From positions 1-45,746 of the forward strand of contig CAZNQQ010000003.1 of the NCBI GenBank assembly GCA_964575575.1: 45,746 bases of DNA, written 5' to 3'. The notes beneath the pieces are model-generated. The model saw only the letters and a list, made by a program, of their open reading frames with translations. It made no database searches and was not told the origin of the DNA. Shown piece after piece: positions 1-10,007 of this stretch (position 1 is the stretch's first letter; the number at the start of each line of letters is the position of its first letter). This DNA comes from UBA2163 sp964575575 (GTDB lineage Bacteria > Patescibacteriota > Minisyncoccia > Phycocordibacterales > UBA2163). The position numbers were made by a program, and so were the translations under genes.

Positions 1-26
1 TAATACTAAAAGCGACTTTCAGATTT

Positions 27-3325
<3,299 letters not shown>

Positions 3326-3343
3326 GAAATCTAAAAACCGCTT

Positions 3344-3362
3344 GCCCCGCCTTCGGCGGGGC
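3344..3362. repeat. GC-rich palindrome, copy 1
   Basis: The 19-bp sequence GCCCCGCCTTCGGCGGGGC is a perfect inverted repeat with a UUCG-type tetraloop. It lies directly upstream of the 23S 5' end, and an identical copy is at 3456-3474. Similar elements are often scattered in Parcubacteria genomes. In RNA it would form a very stable hairpin. Confidence 0.85.
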
Positions 3363-3455
3363 TTCCCAAACATGCTGTCTAGAACATACTCAGGAAATAG
3401 TATTTTATTTGTGTTCGTCTCACTGACATACTAATTCAGTGAGAATTTTGTCTTT

Positions 3456-3474
3456 GCCCCGCCTTCGGCGGGGC
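3456..3474. repeat. GC-rich palindrome, copy 2
   Basis: This is an identical 19-bp copy of the element at 3344-3362, separated from it by 93 bp. Both are in the 23S leader. The flanks differ, so only the palindrome itself is duplicated. Confidence 0.85.
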
Positions 3475-3506
3475 ACTTGCTCGGTCTACACACCTGGTTC
3501 TCTAAT

Positions 3507-3535
3507 CAGATATGTAGACTTATTTAAAATGTCAA
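3507..3535 (-). promoter_or_regulatory. Predicted promoter of the 23S rRNA gene
   Basis: On the minus strand a perfect TTGACA (3535-3530) is followed after 17 nt by TATCTG (3512-3507). The -35 is consensus and the -10 is weak. Transcription would start near 3500, about 175 nt before the mature 23S end. A terminator lies just upstream (3554-3578), so this unit appears independent of upstream genes. Confidence 0.55.
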
Positions 3536-3553
3536 TGTCCTCGTATTAAAATT

Positions 3554-3578
3554 AAAAAAACCGCTTAACTTAGCGGTA
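3554..3578 (-). terminator. Rho-independent terminator upstream of the 23S promoter
   Basis: The minus strand reads ACCGCTAAGTTAAGCGGT followed by seven T, a clean stem and U-tract. It would stop minus-strand transcripts before the 23S promoter, insulating the rRNA unit. Confidence 0.8.
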
Positions 3579-3695
3579 AAATAATACAACAAAAAGATGT
3601 TGGATCACCCCACTCGCTTTTTTATTTGATTAATTTTCTCTTTTAACACGTAGATACTAGTATACTCGGTATGGAGAATATGTCAAATAATAAAG

Positions 3696-3727
3696 AAGAG
3701 CTTGATACTATGCCGTATCAAGCTCTT
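3696..3727 (-). terminator. Long hairpin downstream of the small gene at 3816-4043
   Basis: A perfect 13-bp stem, AAGAGCTTGATAC with GTATCAAGCTCTT, encloses a 6-nt loop. On the minus strand it is followed by a T-rich but imperfect tract. It lies 89 nt after the stop of the upstream small gene and probably ends that transcript. The rest of 3579-3815 shows no gene. Confidence 0.5.
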
Positions 3728-3815
3728 ATCTCCATTTTTTAACTGGAATTAAATTTCTATACGAAATCAATATAACCTTTTTTTGTATTTGTGTTACGCC
3801 GCCCTTCTACAGATT

Positions 3816-4043
3816 TTACGCTATTGCTTGTATTGTAGAAATAGGAATATCTATTGTTTCCTCAGAATCAATAAATTTCAATTTAACATACTTTTTATTA
3901 TTCTGACAATTTATATCAGAATGATCTATACTTTTGACTCCAGAGATTACTTCATCACCATCAAAAGTATAGATATCCACAACGGAAGAATTTAACTCAT
4001 CAAAAGCCTTAATCACAGCATTAAAGTCTTTAAAGCCTGACAT
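3816..4043 (-). CDS. Hypothetical small protein, 75 aa, with strong Shine-Dalgarno
   Basis: I do not recognise this protein. It is 75 residues, soluble in appearance, with no signal peptide or membrane helix, and has alternating hydrophobic residues suggesting a small beta-rich domain (segments VVDIYTFDGDEVISGV and KYVKLKFID). The coding call rests on AAAGGAG placed 6 nt before the ATG, an excellent ribosome-binding site of a kind that the core genes here lack. It stands alone between the secreted protein at 4199 and the 23S promoter, with a hairpin after its stop. It is one of five orphan small genes in this window with strong Shine-Dalgarno sequences. Confidence 0.65.
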   Translation of the reverse strand: MSGFKDFNAVIKAFDELNSSVVDIYTFDGDEVISGVKSIDHSDINCQNNKKYVKLKFIDSEETIDIPISTIQAIA

Positions 4044-4198
4044 AACTTACTCCTTTCAAATTGAGGTTTAAATCTATTAAATAACCTAGATTTCTAAGAA
4101 TTTTTACTTTTATAAACCTAAACACATACTCGGTATATAATAAAACTTCAATATTTAACAAAAGATACAGGCTTTTTTAATAATAGTTAAATTCTTGA

Positions 4199-4999
4199 TT
4201 AACGGCGATAAAAATCAATCCCCCAAATATTAGAATAACCGGTGTCAGCGGTAGCGCTATCAACCCTCACACGGTAATGGTTATAACTATTACTATTACT
4301 AAAATTAAATGTCTCCTCAATATAGGAACCACTATAATTAATACCTGTCGCTAATTGTACCCAAACCATATCATCATTAGCTCCAAAAAGAGTCATAGAA
4401 ACTACATTACTTCTTGTTGAACCATCAAACTTAATAGCAAATTTTGTTGCTATAAATGCCTCATCATACTCTAAATCTATTTTACGCCCTACCCATGTTT
4501 GGTAGTCCGGTTGACTATTCCACCATGTATTCCAATTTCCATCAATTGCATGGTAAAAAATCCCATTACTATGATCAGAAAGAGTAGGAGAAGACACACC
4601 AATAGGCTTTACATAGTCAGCACTTGCTGTCGTTAGAGACAACCACCCCGTCCCAGTATAACCCTCAAAATCTGAACCTGTCCAACGGATTGTACCAGCA
4701 GTTTCATCTGTAGTGTTTCCTATTTCTATACCTCCATCTACATCTAATTTTTGTGTCGGTGTCACCACCCCCACACCCACATTACCTTGGAAATATCCAC
4801 CACCAAATACAGAAAGTCCGTCTAGTGAAAGCCCTCCGTCTTTCACTTGATTAGTACTACCCACATGTATCGGTGCATCTGTATTAGCACCTGTTGGGTT
4901 TTGAGTTGGGCCTGTCCATGCAGCAAAGAGATAGTTTACGCCGAGTGCGGCGGTTAGTACAACTCCTAGTATTAGAGTTTTAGTTATAGTTTTTTGCAT
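4199..4999 (-). CDS. Secreted surface protein with C-terminal discoidin-like domain
   Basis: The 266-residue protein starts with a signal peptide or membrane anchor (residues 5-27, TLILGVVLTAALGVNYLFAA). It continues with the segment AAWTGPTQNPTGANTDAPIH, which I associate with many Parcubacteria surface proteins. Residues 50-90 (GLSVFGGGYFQGNVGVG, TPTQKLDVDGGIEIG) resemble the shaft repeats of phage tail-fibre or adhesin stalks. Residues 130-266 look like an F5/8-type C (discoidin) fold: SDHSNGIFYHAIDGNWNTWW, then ATKFAIKFDG, and a closing YRVRV...WGIDFYRR strand. A role in binding carbohydrate or a host surface is inferred. The start is supported by a TATAAT box exactly 6 nt upstream, so the mRNA is probably leaderless. 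Confidence 0.75.
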   Translation of the reverse strand: MQKTITKTLILGVVLTAALGVNYLFAAWTGPTQNPTGANTDAPIHVGSTNQVKDGGLSLDGLSVFGGGYFQGNVGVGVVTPTQKLDVDGGIEIGNTTDETAGTIRWTGSDFEGYTGTGWLSLTTASADYVKPIGVSSPTLSDHSNGIFYHAIDGNWNTWWNSQPDYQTWVGRKIDLEYDEAFIATKFAIKFDGSTRSNVVSMTLFGANDDMVWVQLATGINYSGSYIEETFNFSNSNSYNHYRVRVDSATADTGYSNIWGIDFYRR

Positions 5000-5005
5000 T
5001 TATAT

Positions 5006-5011
5006 ATTATA
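5006..5011 (-). promoter_or_regulatory. -10 box for a leaderless transcript (surface protein 4199-4999)
   Basis: The minus strand has TATAAT followed by six bases and then the ATG at 4999. A start 7 nt after the box falls on the A of the ATG. No clear -35 is seen. Confidence 0.6.
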
Positions 5012-5056
5012 CCTTATTTATTATCTGTATCTTTTAAAAATGTGGATATATGAAAC

Positions 5057-5087
5057 AAACCACCCCCGCCTATGGCGGGGGTGGTTT
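5057..5087. terminator. Strong GC-rich hairpin terminator
   Basis: A 14-bp stem (AAACCACCCCCGCC with GGCGGGGGTGGTTT) encloses the loop TAT. It lies 31 nt after the stop of the MscS-like gene at 5119-5805 and ends that transcript on the minus strand. It is symmetrical, so it could also work on the other strand. Confidence 0.8.
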
Positions 5088-5118
5088 TAAAATAACGTTA
5101 TTTTCGTACTGTATTTAC

Positions 5119-5805
5119 TTACTTGTCTGTAATATCTCCCTTTAGCTTATCAATGTATTTTCCTGCTGCATCTTGTCCTCCAAGACCGAAAGCCAGTCCG
5201 AGTGCAAGAGCAAGCGCTACTACAACACCTGTAAAGAGTGTCTGCACGAATGCTGCAGCTACTCCAAGTTGGAACAATGCTGCGAGGATTGCGAAAATCC
5301 AGATAGCCCATTTTGTTACACTTCCAAGGAAGTTAAAGGACTTCATATGAGCAGCTTTTGCTCCACCAATAACAAGTCGTTGCATTACTTCAGCAATAAC
5401 TGCTGCTACAAGAAGGATAAGTACTGCTACGATTACCTGTGGTAGGTAAAGCAATACAACTTCCTGTAGGAATGTATTAACTTGTGTAAGACCAAGAACA
5501 TCAAGAGATGCTACAAGGAATACGATTATAACGAACCATTTAACCAAGCCTCCTAAAAATCGGCCTGAATTAATGTCAAAACCAGCTCGTCCGAATGCGT
5601 CGTCAAGTCCTGCTCCTCTTAAGGCATTGTCTACCTTTAGAGATCGCACTACTTGATCAACTACTCGTCCAAGCACTGCACCTATTATCCATCCTATGAT
5701 GAATATTATAAGCGCTATTATAAGATTTGGTACGAAATCAACTACTCCAAGCCATAGATCTTGGAATGACCCTGTTAGGACTTCGCTCCATGTTTGTATT
5801 AACAT
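5119..5805 (-). CDS. MscS-like membrane protein lacking the beta domain
   Basis: The 228-residue inner-membrane protein has about five hydrophobic helices (near 25-48, 88-108, 122-145, 163-183 and 186-208). The pattern matches the conserved TM-helix repeat found beside small-conductance mechanosensitive channels. The last helix (VALALALGLAFGLGGQDAAG) resembles the pore helix TM3 of MscS, with small-residue packing and the junction motif GLGGQDAAGKYI. The chain then ends with KGDITDK, so the cytoplasmic beta domain and cage of MscS are absent. It may be a minimal pressure-release channel or a subunit of one. There is no good Shine-Dalgarno, and the 5' region holds an 18-bp palindrome (5884-5901). 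Confidence 0.8.
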   Translation of the reverse strand: MLIQTWSEVLTGSFQDLWLGVVDFVPNLIIALIIFIIGWIIGAVLGRVVDQVVRSLKVDNALRGAGLDDAFGRAGFDINSGRFLGGLVKWFVIIVFLVASLDVLGLTQVNTFLQEVVLLYLPQVIVAVLILLVAAVIAEVMQRLVIGGAKAAHMKSFNFLGSVTKWAIWIFAILAALFQLGVAAAFVQTLFTGVVVALALALGLAFGLGGQDAAGKYIDKLKGDITDK

Positions 5806-5883
5806 GCTTTTTAATTTGCCCCATCCGTTCTTTGAAAGATCAGATAGGATTGCCTAGGCATTTAACACTACTAAAAATATCTA

Positions 5884-5901
5884 GTTCTGTTAAAACAGAA
5901 C
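5884..5901. repeat. Perfect 18-bp palindrome upstream of the MscS-like gene
   Basis: GTTCTGTTAAAACAGAAC lies about 80-100 nt before the ATG at 5805, inside the likely 5' leader or promoter region. It could be an operator or an RNA hairpin; no second copy was noticed. The rest of 5806-5999 is AT-rich with no gene; weak promoter-like sequences are near 5955-5985. Confidence 0.5.
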
Positions 5902-5999
5902 AAACGACCTTTATTAAAGTGTGCATGAAAGACATACACTTATATACATTCTATCACTATTAATTGCGAAATTTTTGTTTTAAGTGTGGATAACAAAAT

Positions 6000-6635
6000 T
6001 TAACTAGTTGGAGTTTTTTCTACACCTATCTTGTCCAAGATAACTTCATGTTCGTAATCAAACACATCACGGATAAGTCTGTCGTATATTCCCATTCTAT
6101 ATTTGAACTCTTGTGTTTCAAAAACAGCGTACCTAAGCTCTCTTCCTATCTCTGATTCAATAGATTTAATGGCTGTTTCTAGCTGTGATTTCTTTATACC
6201 GTTGCCTACTATAAGGATATCTATCCTACTGTCCCAATTTTGTATCAAAACACCAGAAATCACTATAAGCTTGATAGCACCAGCTACACTTAGACGTTTT
6301 GGTATGTCTTTGTTCTTTACAGGAGTCGCATTTATTAAGAAATTTTGTAGAGATTCTATGTATGGAAACTTTTCATTGAGTGTCCAGGCTGACACTTTCT
6401 TCTTTTTTACCTTTTTCTTCTTTCCTTTTCCTGTTGTAGTTTGTCTGTATGCAACCTTTTTCTTTATAAAACCCATTTGTTTCATAATGGAAATTTCTAG
6501 ACGTAAAGTATCCATTGTGATCTTAGCACGTGACGCTGCTTCTTTGTTTGTAAACGTATGTTCAGGATTAAAGATAAAAAGCCGTAGGAGTTTGACCATT
6601 GCAGGGCTTCCAAAGAGTTTTCCTAATATCTTCAT
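6000..6635 (-). CDS. Winged-helix protein fused to a degenerate nucleotidyltransferase-like domain
   Basis: Residues 1-95 form a winged helix: PAMVKLLRLFIFNPEHTFTN, then helices EAASRAKITMDTLRLEISIM, and a lysine-rich wing (GKGKKKKVKKKK) ending in SAWTLNEKFPY. Residues 115-200 resemble a minimal nucleotidyltransferase fold (AIKLIVISGVLIQNWDSRIDILIVG). There the usual G-S...DxD metal site is degenerate, so catalysis is doubtful. Such wHTH-NTase fusions are recurrent in CPR genomes and are usually annotated as transcriptional regulators. The ATG has no Shine-Dalgarno. The gene lies after the rplL terminator and may have its own promoter near 6660-6680. Confidence 0.7.
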   Translation of the reverse strand: MKILGKLFGSPAMVKLLRLFIFNPEHTFTNKEAASRAKITMDTLRLEISIMKQMGFIKKKVAYRQTTTGKGKKKKVKKKKVSAWTLNEKFPYIESLQNFLINATPVKNKDIPKRLSVAGAIKLIVISGVLIQNWDSRIDILIVGNGIKKSQLETAIKSIESEIGRELRYAVFETQEFKYRMGIYDRLIRDVFDYEHEVILDKIGVEKTPTS

Positions 6636-6688
6636 GATGGAGATATTCTACCACCTGTGTATATAAATATCTAGAATTGACAACCACC

Positions 6689-6717
6689 AAAAAAGAGGCC
6701 TAAATGACCTCTTTTTT
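6689..6717 (-). terminator. Terminator after rplJ-rplL
   Basis: AAAAGAGG pairs with CCTCTTTT across a short loop and is followed by T on the minus strand. It lies 17 nt after the rplL stop. It is symmetrical enough to act on both strands. Confidence 0.85.
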
Positions 6718-6733
6718 GTCTTTATATTAGTGC

Positions 6734-7252
6734 TTATTTTAGCGTTACTTTTCCTCCTGCTTCTTCTATTTGCCTCTTCATTTCTTCAGCTTCTTCTTTC
6801 TTTACGCCCTCTTTAAGTACTGCTGGTGCGCCGTCTACTGCGTCCTTAGCCTCTTTTAGACCAAGTCCGAGTAGTCCTTTAACTGCCTTAATAACAGCTA
6901 TCTTCTGGCCACCTGCTTCTGTAAGTTCAACAGTGAATGAATCTTGTTCTTCACCACCAGCATCAGCTCCCCCACCTGCTGCAGGACCTGCAGCTACAGC
7001 TTGTGCAGAAACACCAAACTTAGCTTCAAAAACCTTTACAAGCTCATTGAGTTCCATTACTGACATTTTCTCAATCTCTTCTACGATTTTCTTGAATTTT
7101 GCTGGCACCTCTACTGGAGCAGCCTCTTCTTTGGGTTCTTCAGCTGGCTTCTCTTCTGCTTTAGCTTCTTCTTTAGGAGCTTCAGCTTCAGGAGCCTTTT
7201 CTTCAGCTGGAGCATCTACCTTTACTTCTTCTTTTTTTTCTTCTGTTGTCAT
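6734..7252 (-). CDS. rplL: Ribosomal protein L7/L12 with an acidic N-terminal extension
   Basis: L7/L12 forms the ribosomal stalk that recruits EF-G and EF-Tu. Residues 53-172 match the normal protein: the N-terminal dimer domain (IEKMSVMELNELVKVFEAKF), an Ala/Gly hinge (AVAAGPAAGGGADAGG), and the C-terminal factor-binding domain (KIAVIKAVKGLLGLGLKEAK). The first 52 residues are extra, made almost only of E, K, A and P (EEKAPEAEAPKEEAKAEEKP), and give 172 residues against about 121 usually. The start at 7252 is kept because the extension is in frame from a clear ATG 22 nt after the rplJ stop. It is co-transcribed with rplJ. Confidence 0.97.
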   Translation of the reverse strand: MTTEEKKEEVKVDAPAEEKAPEAEAPKEEAKAEEKPAEEPKEEAAPVEVPAKFKKIVEEIEKMSVMELNELVKVFEAKFGVSAQAVAAGPAAGGGADAGGEEQDSFTVELTEAGGQKIAVIKAVKGLLGLGLKEAKDAVDGAPAVLKEGVKKEEAEEMKRQIEEAGGKVTLK

Positions 7253-7273
7253 AATAATTAGTTATTTTAATAA

Positions 7274-7762
7274 TTAAGCTTTGCTTTGCGCTATTTGATC
7301 TAGAGCAATAGCACATCTTTGTATTGGTGAGTTTATAATATTTACAAACATACCATACAGTGTTTGAAGTGGTGGGATAGAAGCGATCTCTGTCATTTCT
7401 ACTTCATTCATATATCGCCCCTCAAAGACACCTCCTGCAATCGCTAGATTTTCTTTGAACTTCTTTGCAAATTCAAATACTCCTCTTGCTGGTGCAGTTA
7501 GATCGGTACTATATGCAACAGCGATCTCACCTTCTAGTGCTGGAAGTTCTCCTTCAATACCAGCATCTTTCAATACTCGTTTGATAAGAGTCTTTTTTGC
7601 TACAAAGTATCCAACACCCTCTTCTTTCAATGCATCTCTCATCTCTGAAGTGTCTAGAACATTAAGTCCGTTGAACTTCACAAATACTGCAGATTCTGCA
7701 TTACTAAAGATATCTTTTAATTTGTTTAATATCTCACCCTTCTTCTCTTTTGTTAATGCCAT
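7274..7762 (-). CDS. rplJ: Ribosomal protein L10
   Basis: L10 anchors L7/L12 dimers to 23S rRNA at the stalk base. The 162-residue sequence has the RNA-binding N-terminal domain (MALTKEKKGEILNKLKDIF, VKFNGLNVLDTSEMRDALKE, FVAKKTLIKRVLK) and a C-terminal helix that would carry L7/L12. It is the first gene of rplJ-rplL and is preceded by an L10-type leader with its own promoter. There is no Shine-Dalgarno before the ATG. Confidence 0.97.
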   Translation of the reverse strand: MALTKEKKGEILNKLKDIFSNAESAVFVKFNGLNVLDTSEMRDALKEEGVGYFVAKKTLIKRVLKDAGIEGELPALEGEIAVAYSTDLTAPARGVFEFAKKFKENLAIAGGVFEGRYMNEVEMTEIASIPPLQTLYGMFVNIINSPIQRCAIALDQIAQSKA

Positions 7763-7917
7763 ATGTGATACTAATTCTCTATTTTTTCAATAAAAACGAC
7801 CTGTTAATACAGGCTTGGAGTCAAACTGCCATATAATCCGCCAGCTGGCGGAAGCAATTCTGACCTAGGTAGGAAATTAAGCCCTCTATGAGCACCCACT
7901 GTCTCCAGTCCTCTATA
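7763..7917 (-). promoter_or_regulatory. L10 leader (autoregulatory mRNA element) with attenuator
   Basis: The minus-strand leader contains the arrangement typical of L10 leaders at 7860-7916: GACAGTGGGTGCTC, AGAGGGCTTAAT, TTTCCTACCTAGG. In many bacteria the L10(L12)4 complex binds such a leader to repress its own operon. Closer to the gene, CCTGT pairs with ACAGG (7813-7809 with 7805-7801) and is followed by TCGTTTTTATTG, a small terminator-like hairpin. This suggests attenuation. A 16-bp GC palindrome (7837-7852) sits between the two parts. Confidence 0.8.
7837..7852. repeat. GC-rich palindrome inside the L10 leader
   Basis: TCCGCCAGCTGGCGGA is a perfect 16-bp inverted repeat between the L10-binding part and the attenuator hairpin. 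Its composition differs from the AT-rich surroundings, like the other scattered palindromes in this window. Confidence 0.75.
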
Positions 7918-7923
7918 AATGAG

Positions 7924-7951
7924 AGTATACCAAATATTAGCTTTGTGTCAA
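7924..7951 (-). promoter_or_regulatory. rplJ-rplL promoter
   Basis: The minus strand has TTGACA (7951-7946), a 16-nt spacer and TATACT (7929-7924), a near-consensus vegetative promoter. Transcription would begin near 7917, giving a leader of about 155 nt. Confidence 0.85.
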
Positions 7952-7953
7952 AC

Positions 7954-7984
7954 AAAAACACCGAGGTTGAACCTCGCTGTTTTT
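7954..7984 (-). terminator. Terminator after rplB, shares sequence with a repeat in comEC
   Basis: The stem CGAGGTT-c-AACCTCG is flanked by A-rich and T-rich arms and lies 8 nt after the rplB stop. The plus-strand core ACACCGAGGTTGAACCTCG is identical to part of the palindrome in comEC (21209-21245), suggesting that a mobile palindrome supplied the terminator. Confidence 0.85.
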
Positions 7985-7991
7985 GTTTGTT

Positions 7992-8834
7992 TTATCTCTT
8001 CTTACCTACTTTTCTTCTCTTTACGATAAGTTGATTTGAATATTTTTTAGGTTTTCGTGACTTCTGCCCTTTACCAGTTGGCTTGCCCCATTTAGAGATA
8101 GCTCGTCTTCGTCCACGTCCCGCATGCCCTTCACCACCACCGTGTGGGTGATCTACTGGGTTCATAGCAGAACCACGAACTGTAGGTCGGCGTCCCATCC
8201 AGCGAGCTCGTCCTGCTTTACCTATGTTTACAAGTCTATGTTCTTCATTACTTACCTCTCCTACTGTTGCCCAAGCTTTTTCACTTACTTTTCTAATTTC
8301 AGATGATGGCATCTTAAGGTGTACGAAACCACCGTCGTTTGCGATCACTTCTGCATAGTTACCAGCTGAACGTGCGATCTTTGCACCGCTGTCTGGCTTG
8401 ATCTCTACATTGTATACAAATGTACCAACTGGGATTTTGTTAAGAGGAAGTGCATTACCTACTTTTACTTTAGCATCAGCTGATGCAACTATAGTGTCAC
8501 CCACTTTCATTGATTGTGGTAGAAGGATGTATCTTTTCTCTCCATCTTTGTACGATACAAGAGAGATAAATCCTGATCTGTTTGGATCATACTCAACTGT
8601 TGTTATAGTACCCTCAACCTCACGTTTATCGTACTTAAAACTAATTTCTCTCCAAACTCTTTTGTGTCCTCCACCTTTATGTCGAGTTGTTATTCTTCCG
8701 TCGCTGTTTCTTCCAACTGAGCGATTAACACCTTTTGTAAGAGGTTTATATGGTTTTGACGTAGTCAAAACACCTCGGTATGAAATACCTGTCATTCCTC
8801 TTCTTCCTGGTGATGTTGGTTTATATTTCTTCAT
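7992..8834 (-). CDS. rplB: Ribosomal protein L2
   Basis: L2 is a large-subunit core protein at the subunit interface near the peptidyl-transferase centre. The 280 residues show the family hallmarks: MKKYKPTSPGRRGMT at the start, the Arg/Lys-rich N-domain (GRITTRHKGGGHKR), and the conserved loop GSAMNPVDHPHGGGEGHAGR with its histidine. I chose the ATG at 8834 because L2 proteins begin this way; an upstream in-frame ATG at 8849 overlaps rplW and adds only five unlikely residues. It is the last gene of rplC-rplD-rplW-rplB and is followed at once by a terminator, so the usual rpsS-rplV-rpsC continuation is absent here. Confidence 0.97.
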   Translation of the reverse strand: MKKYKPTSPGRRGMTGISYRGVLTTSKPYKPLTKGVNRSVGRNSDGRITTRHKGGGHKRVWREISFKYDKREVEGTITTVEYDPNRSGFISLVSYKDGEKRYILLPQSMKVGDTIVASADAKVKVGNALPLNKIPVGTFVYNVEIKPDSGAKIARSAGNYAEVIANDGGFVHLKMPSSEIRKVSEKAWATVGEVSNEEHRLVNIGKAGRARWMGRRPTVRGSAMNPVDHPHGGGEGHAGRGRRRAISKWGKPTGKGQKSRKPKKYSNQLIVKRRKVGKKR

Positions 8835-8841
8835 AATAATA

Positions 8842-9255
8842 TTATACAATCTCTATTTTATCTCCCTCTTTTAAGAACACGTAAGCTTTCTTACCGCCTG
8901 ATTTTACTCCTTTCTTTCGTGTTGTTCGTGAAGAAACTTTTTTTGAAGGAATCTTTACTATATTTACTTTAACAGGGTTTACATTGTAATAATGCTTTAC
9001 TGCACTCCCTATCTCCTTTTTTGTAGCATTTGTTGCAACTTCAAATACATATACTCCGTTTTCTGCTTTCATTGTTGCTTTCTCTGTGATTCTTGGCTGT
9101 ATTAGAATATGAGAAAATGAACTTGAAACACTTTTTGTCTCTGTTTTTGCAGGAGTTTTGGGCGCAGCTTTTTTAACAGCAGATTTCTTTGCAGCTGGTT
9201 TCTTAGCTACTTCTTTTTTAACCTCCTCTTTCTTTTTTGATCCAAATAATGCCAT
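8842..9255 (-). CDS. rplW: Ribosomal protein L23 with Lys/Ala-rich N-terminal extension
   Basis: L23 sits at the exit of the peptide tunnel and is the docking site for trigger factor and SRP. The L23 domain starts near residue 48 (FSHILIQPRITEKATMKAEN) and continues to the C-terminal strand KAYVFLKEGDKIEIV. The first 45 residues (KKEVAKKPAAKKSAVKKAAP and similar) are an added basic tail rich in K, A and P. A similar AKKPAAKK tail is on L4 next door, at its other end. The gene starts 1 nt after the rplD stop, so translation is likely coupled. Confidence 0.95.
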   Translation of the reverse strand: MALFGSKKKEEVKKEVAKKPAAKKSAVKKAAPKTPAKTETKSVSSSFSHILIQPRITEKATMKAENGVYVFEVATNATKKEIGSAVKHYYNVNPVKVNIVKIPSKKVSSRTTRKKGVKSGGKKAYVFLKEGDKIEIV

Positions 9256-9256
9256 G

Positions 9257-10006
9257 TTATTTCTTAGTTACTTTTTTAGCTGCTGGCTTTTTAGCAGGGG
9301 CTTTTTTTACTACCTCTTTTTTGGGTGTAGTTTTGACTGTCTTTTTAGGCAATTTACTTTCCAAAAATTTGACTACATTTTCAGGGTCTGAAACTATTAG
9401 GTATTTGTGTGTAAGTATCTCAAGTGGGTCTAAGTTTCTAGCTTCATCAACTGAAATATTTCCAAAGTTCTGGAAACTTTTTTCTGCGTTTTTGTCTTTC
9501 TGTCCCAGTGCAAACAATGCTGTGTTTTTCTTTTTTGTCTTAAGTGTGTCAAATCCTTTAATATTTGAAAGGTTTGAAACGATTTCTTTTGCTTTTGCAG
9601 ATTTTGGTTCTGCAAAAGCAATTGAATCAACGAAAATTATCTCATTGTCTTTAAGTTTTTGTGAAAGCGCTGTGAATAGTGCTTTAGCTTTCATCTTTTT
9701 GTTTATCTTTTTGCTATAGTCTTTCTCCTTTCGTGGACCAAAAGTTATACCTCCGCCTCGCCATATTGGTGAGCGTCTTGAACCGTGTCGTGCTTGTCCT
9801 GTACCCTTTTGTCGCCATGGCTTTCTACCACCACCACGCACTTCGCTTCTGTCTTTAGTGTGAGCTACTGGAGTTCGTAAGTTACTCTGTGCAGATACAA
9901 CAACTTGGTGCACCAAGTCGTCGTTCCAAGGTAAATCAAAAACACTCTCTGGTAAATTTACCTTTCCTGCTTCTTCGCCCTTTGTGTTATATACTTTAGT
10001 TTCCAT
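9257..10006 (-). CDS. rplD: Ribosomal protein L4 with Lys/Ala-rich C-terminal tail
   Basis: L4 lines the peptide exit tunnel through an extended loop. Residues 1-205 match the family: VFDLPWNDDLVHQVVVSAQ near the start, then the tunnel loop RSEVRGGGRKPWRQKGTGQA and RHGSRRSPIWRGGG. The last 40 residues (KKEVVKKAPAKKPAAKKVTK) form a basic low-complexity tail not normally present, giving 249 residues against about 205. The gene starts 1 nt after rplC and ends 1 nt before rplW. Confidence 0.96.
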   Translation of the reverse strand: METKVYNTKGEEAGKVNLPESVFDLPWNDDLVHQVVVSAQSNLRTPVAHTKDRSEVRGGGRKPWRQKGTGQARHGSRRSPIWRGGGITFGPRKEKDYSKKINKKMKAKALFTALSQKLKDNEIIFVDSIAFAEPKSAKAKEIVSNLSNIKGFDTLKTKKKNTALFALGQKDKNAEKSFQNFGNISVDEARNLDPLEILTHKYLIVSDPENVVKFLESKLPKKTVKTTPKKEVVKKAPAKKPAAKKVTKK

Positions 10007-10007
10007 A

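Larger units (their letters stand above)
3326..3506 (-). other. 23S rRNA leader region
   Basis: This is the transcribed spacer between the predicted 23S promoter and the mature 5' end. It holds two identical GC-rich hairpin elements (3344-3362 and 3456-3474) and a third hairpin, CTCACTGA...TCAGTGAG, at about 3419-3443. No gene is seen. The spacer replaces what would normally be the 16S-tRNA-23S spacer; no 16S sequence is found upstream of it. Confidence 0.6.

Noticed and set aside
3340..3480. Repeated hairpins considered as a CRISPR array
   Set aside because: Only two copies, palindromic, with no regular spacers and no cas genes nearby.
3598..3612. Plus-strand GTTGGATCACCCC resembling the 16S rRNA 3' end
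   Set aside because: The match is about 10 bases and breaks at the anti-Shine-Dalgarno itself (CCCC instead of CCTCC); no other 16S sequence is nearby, so chance is likely.
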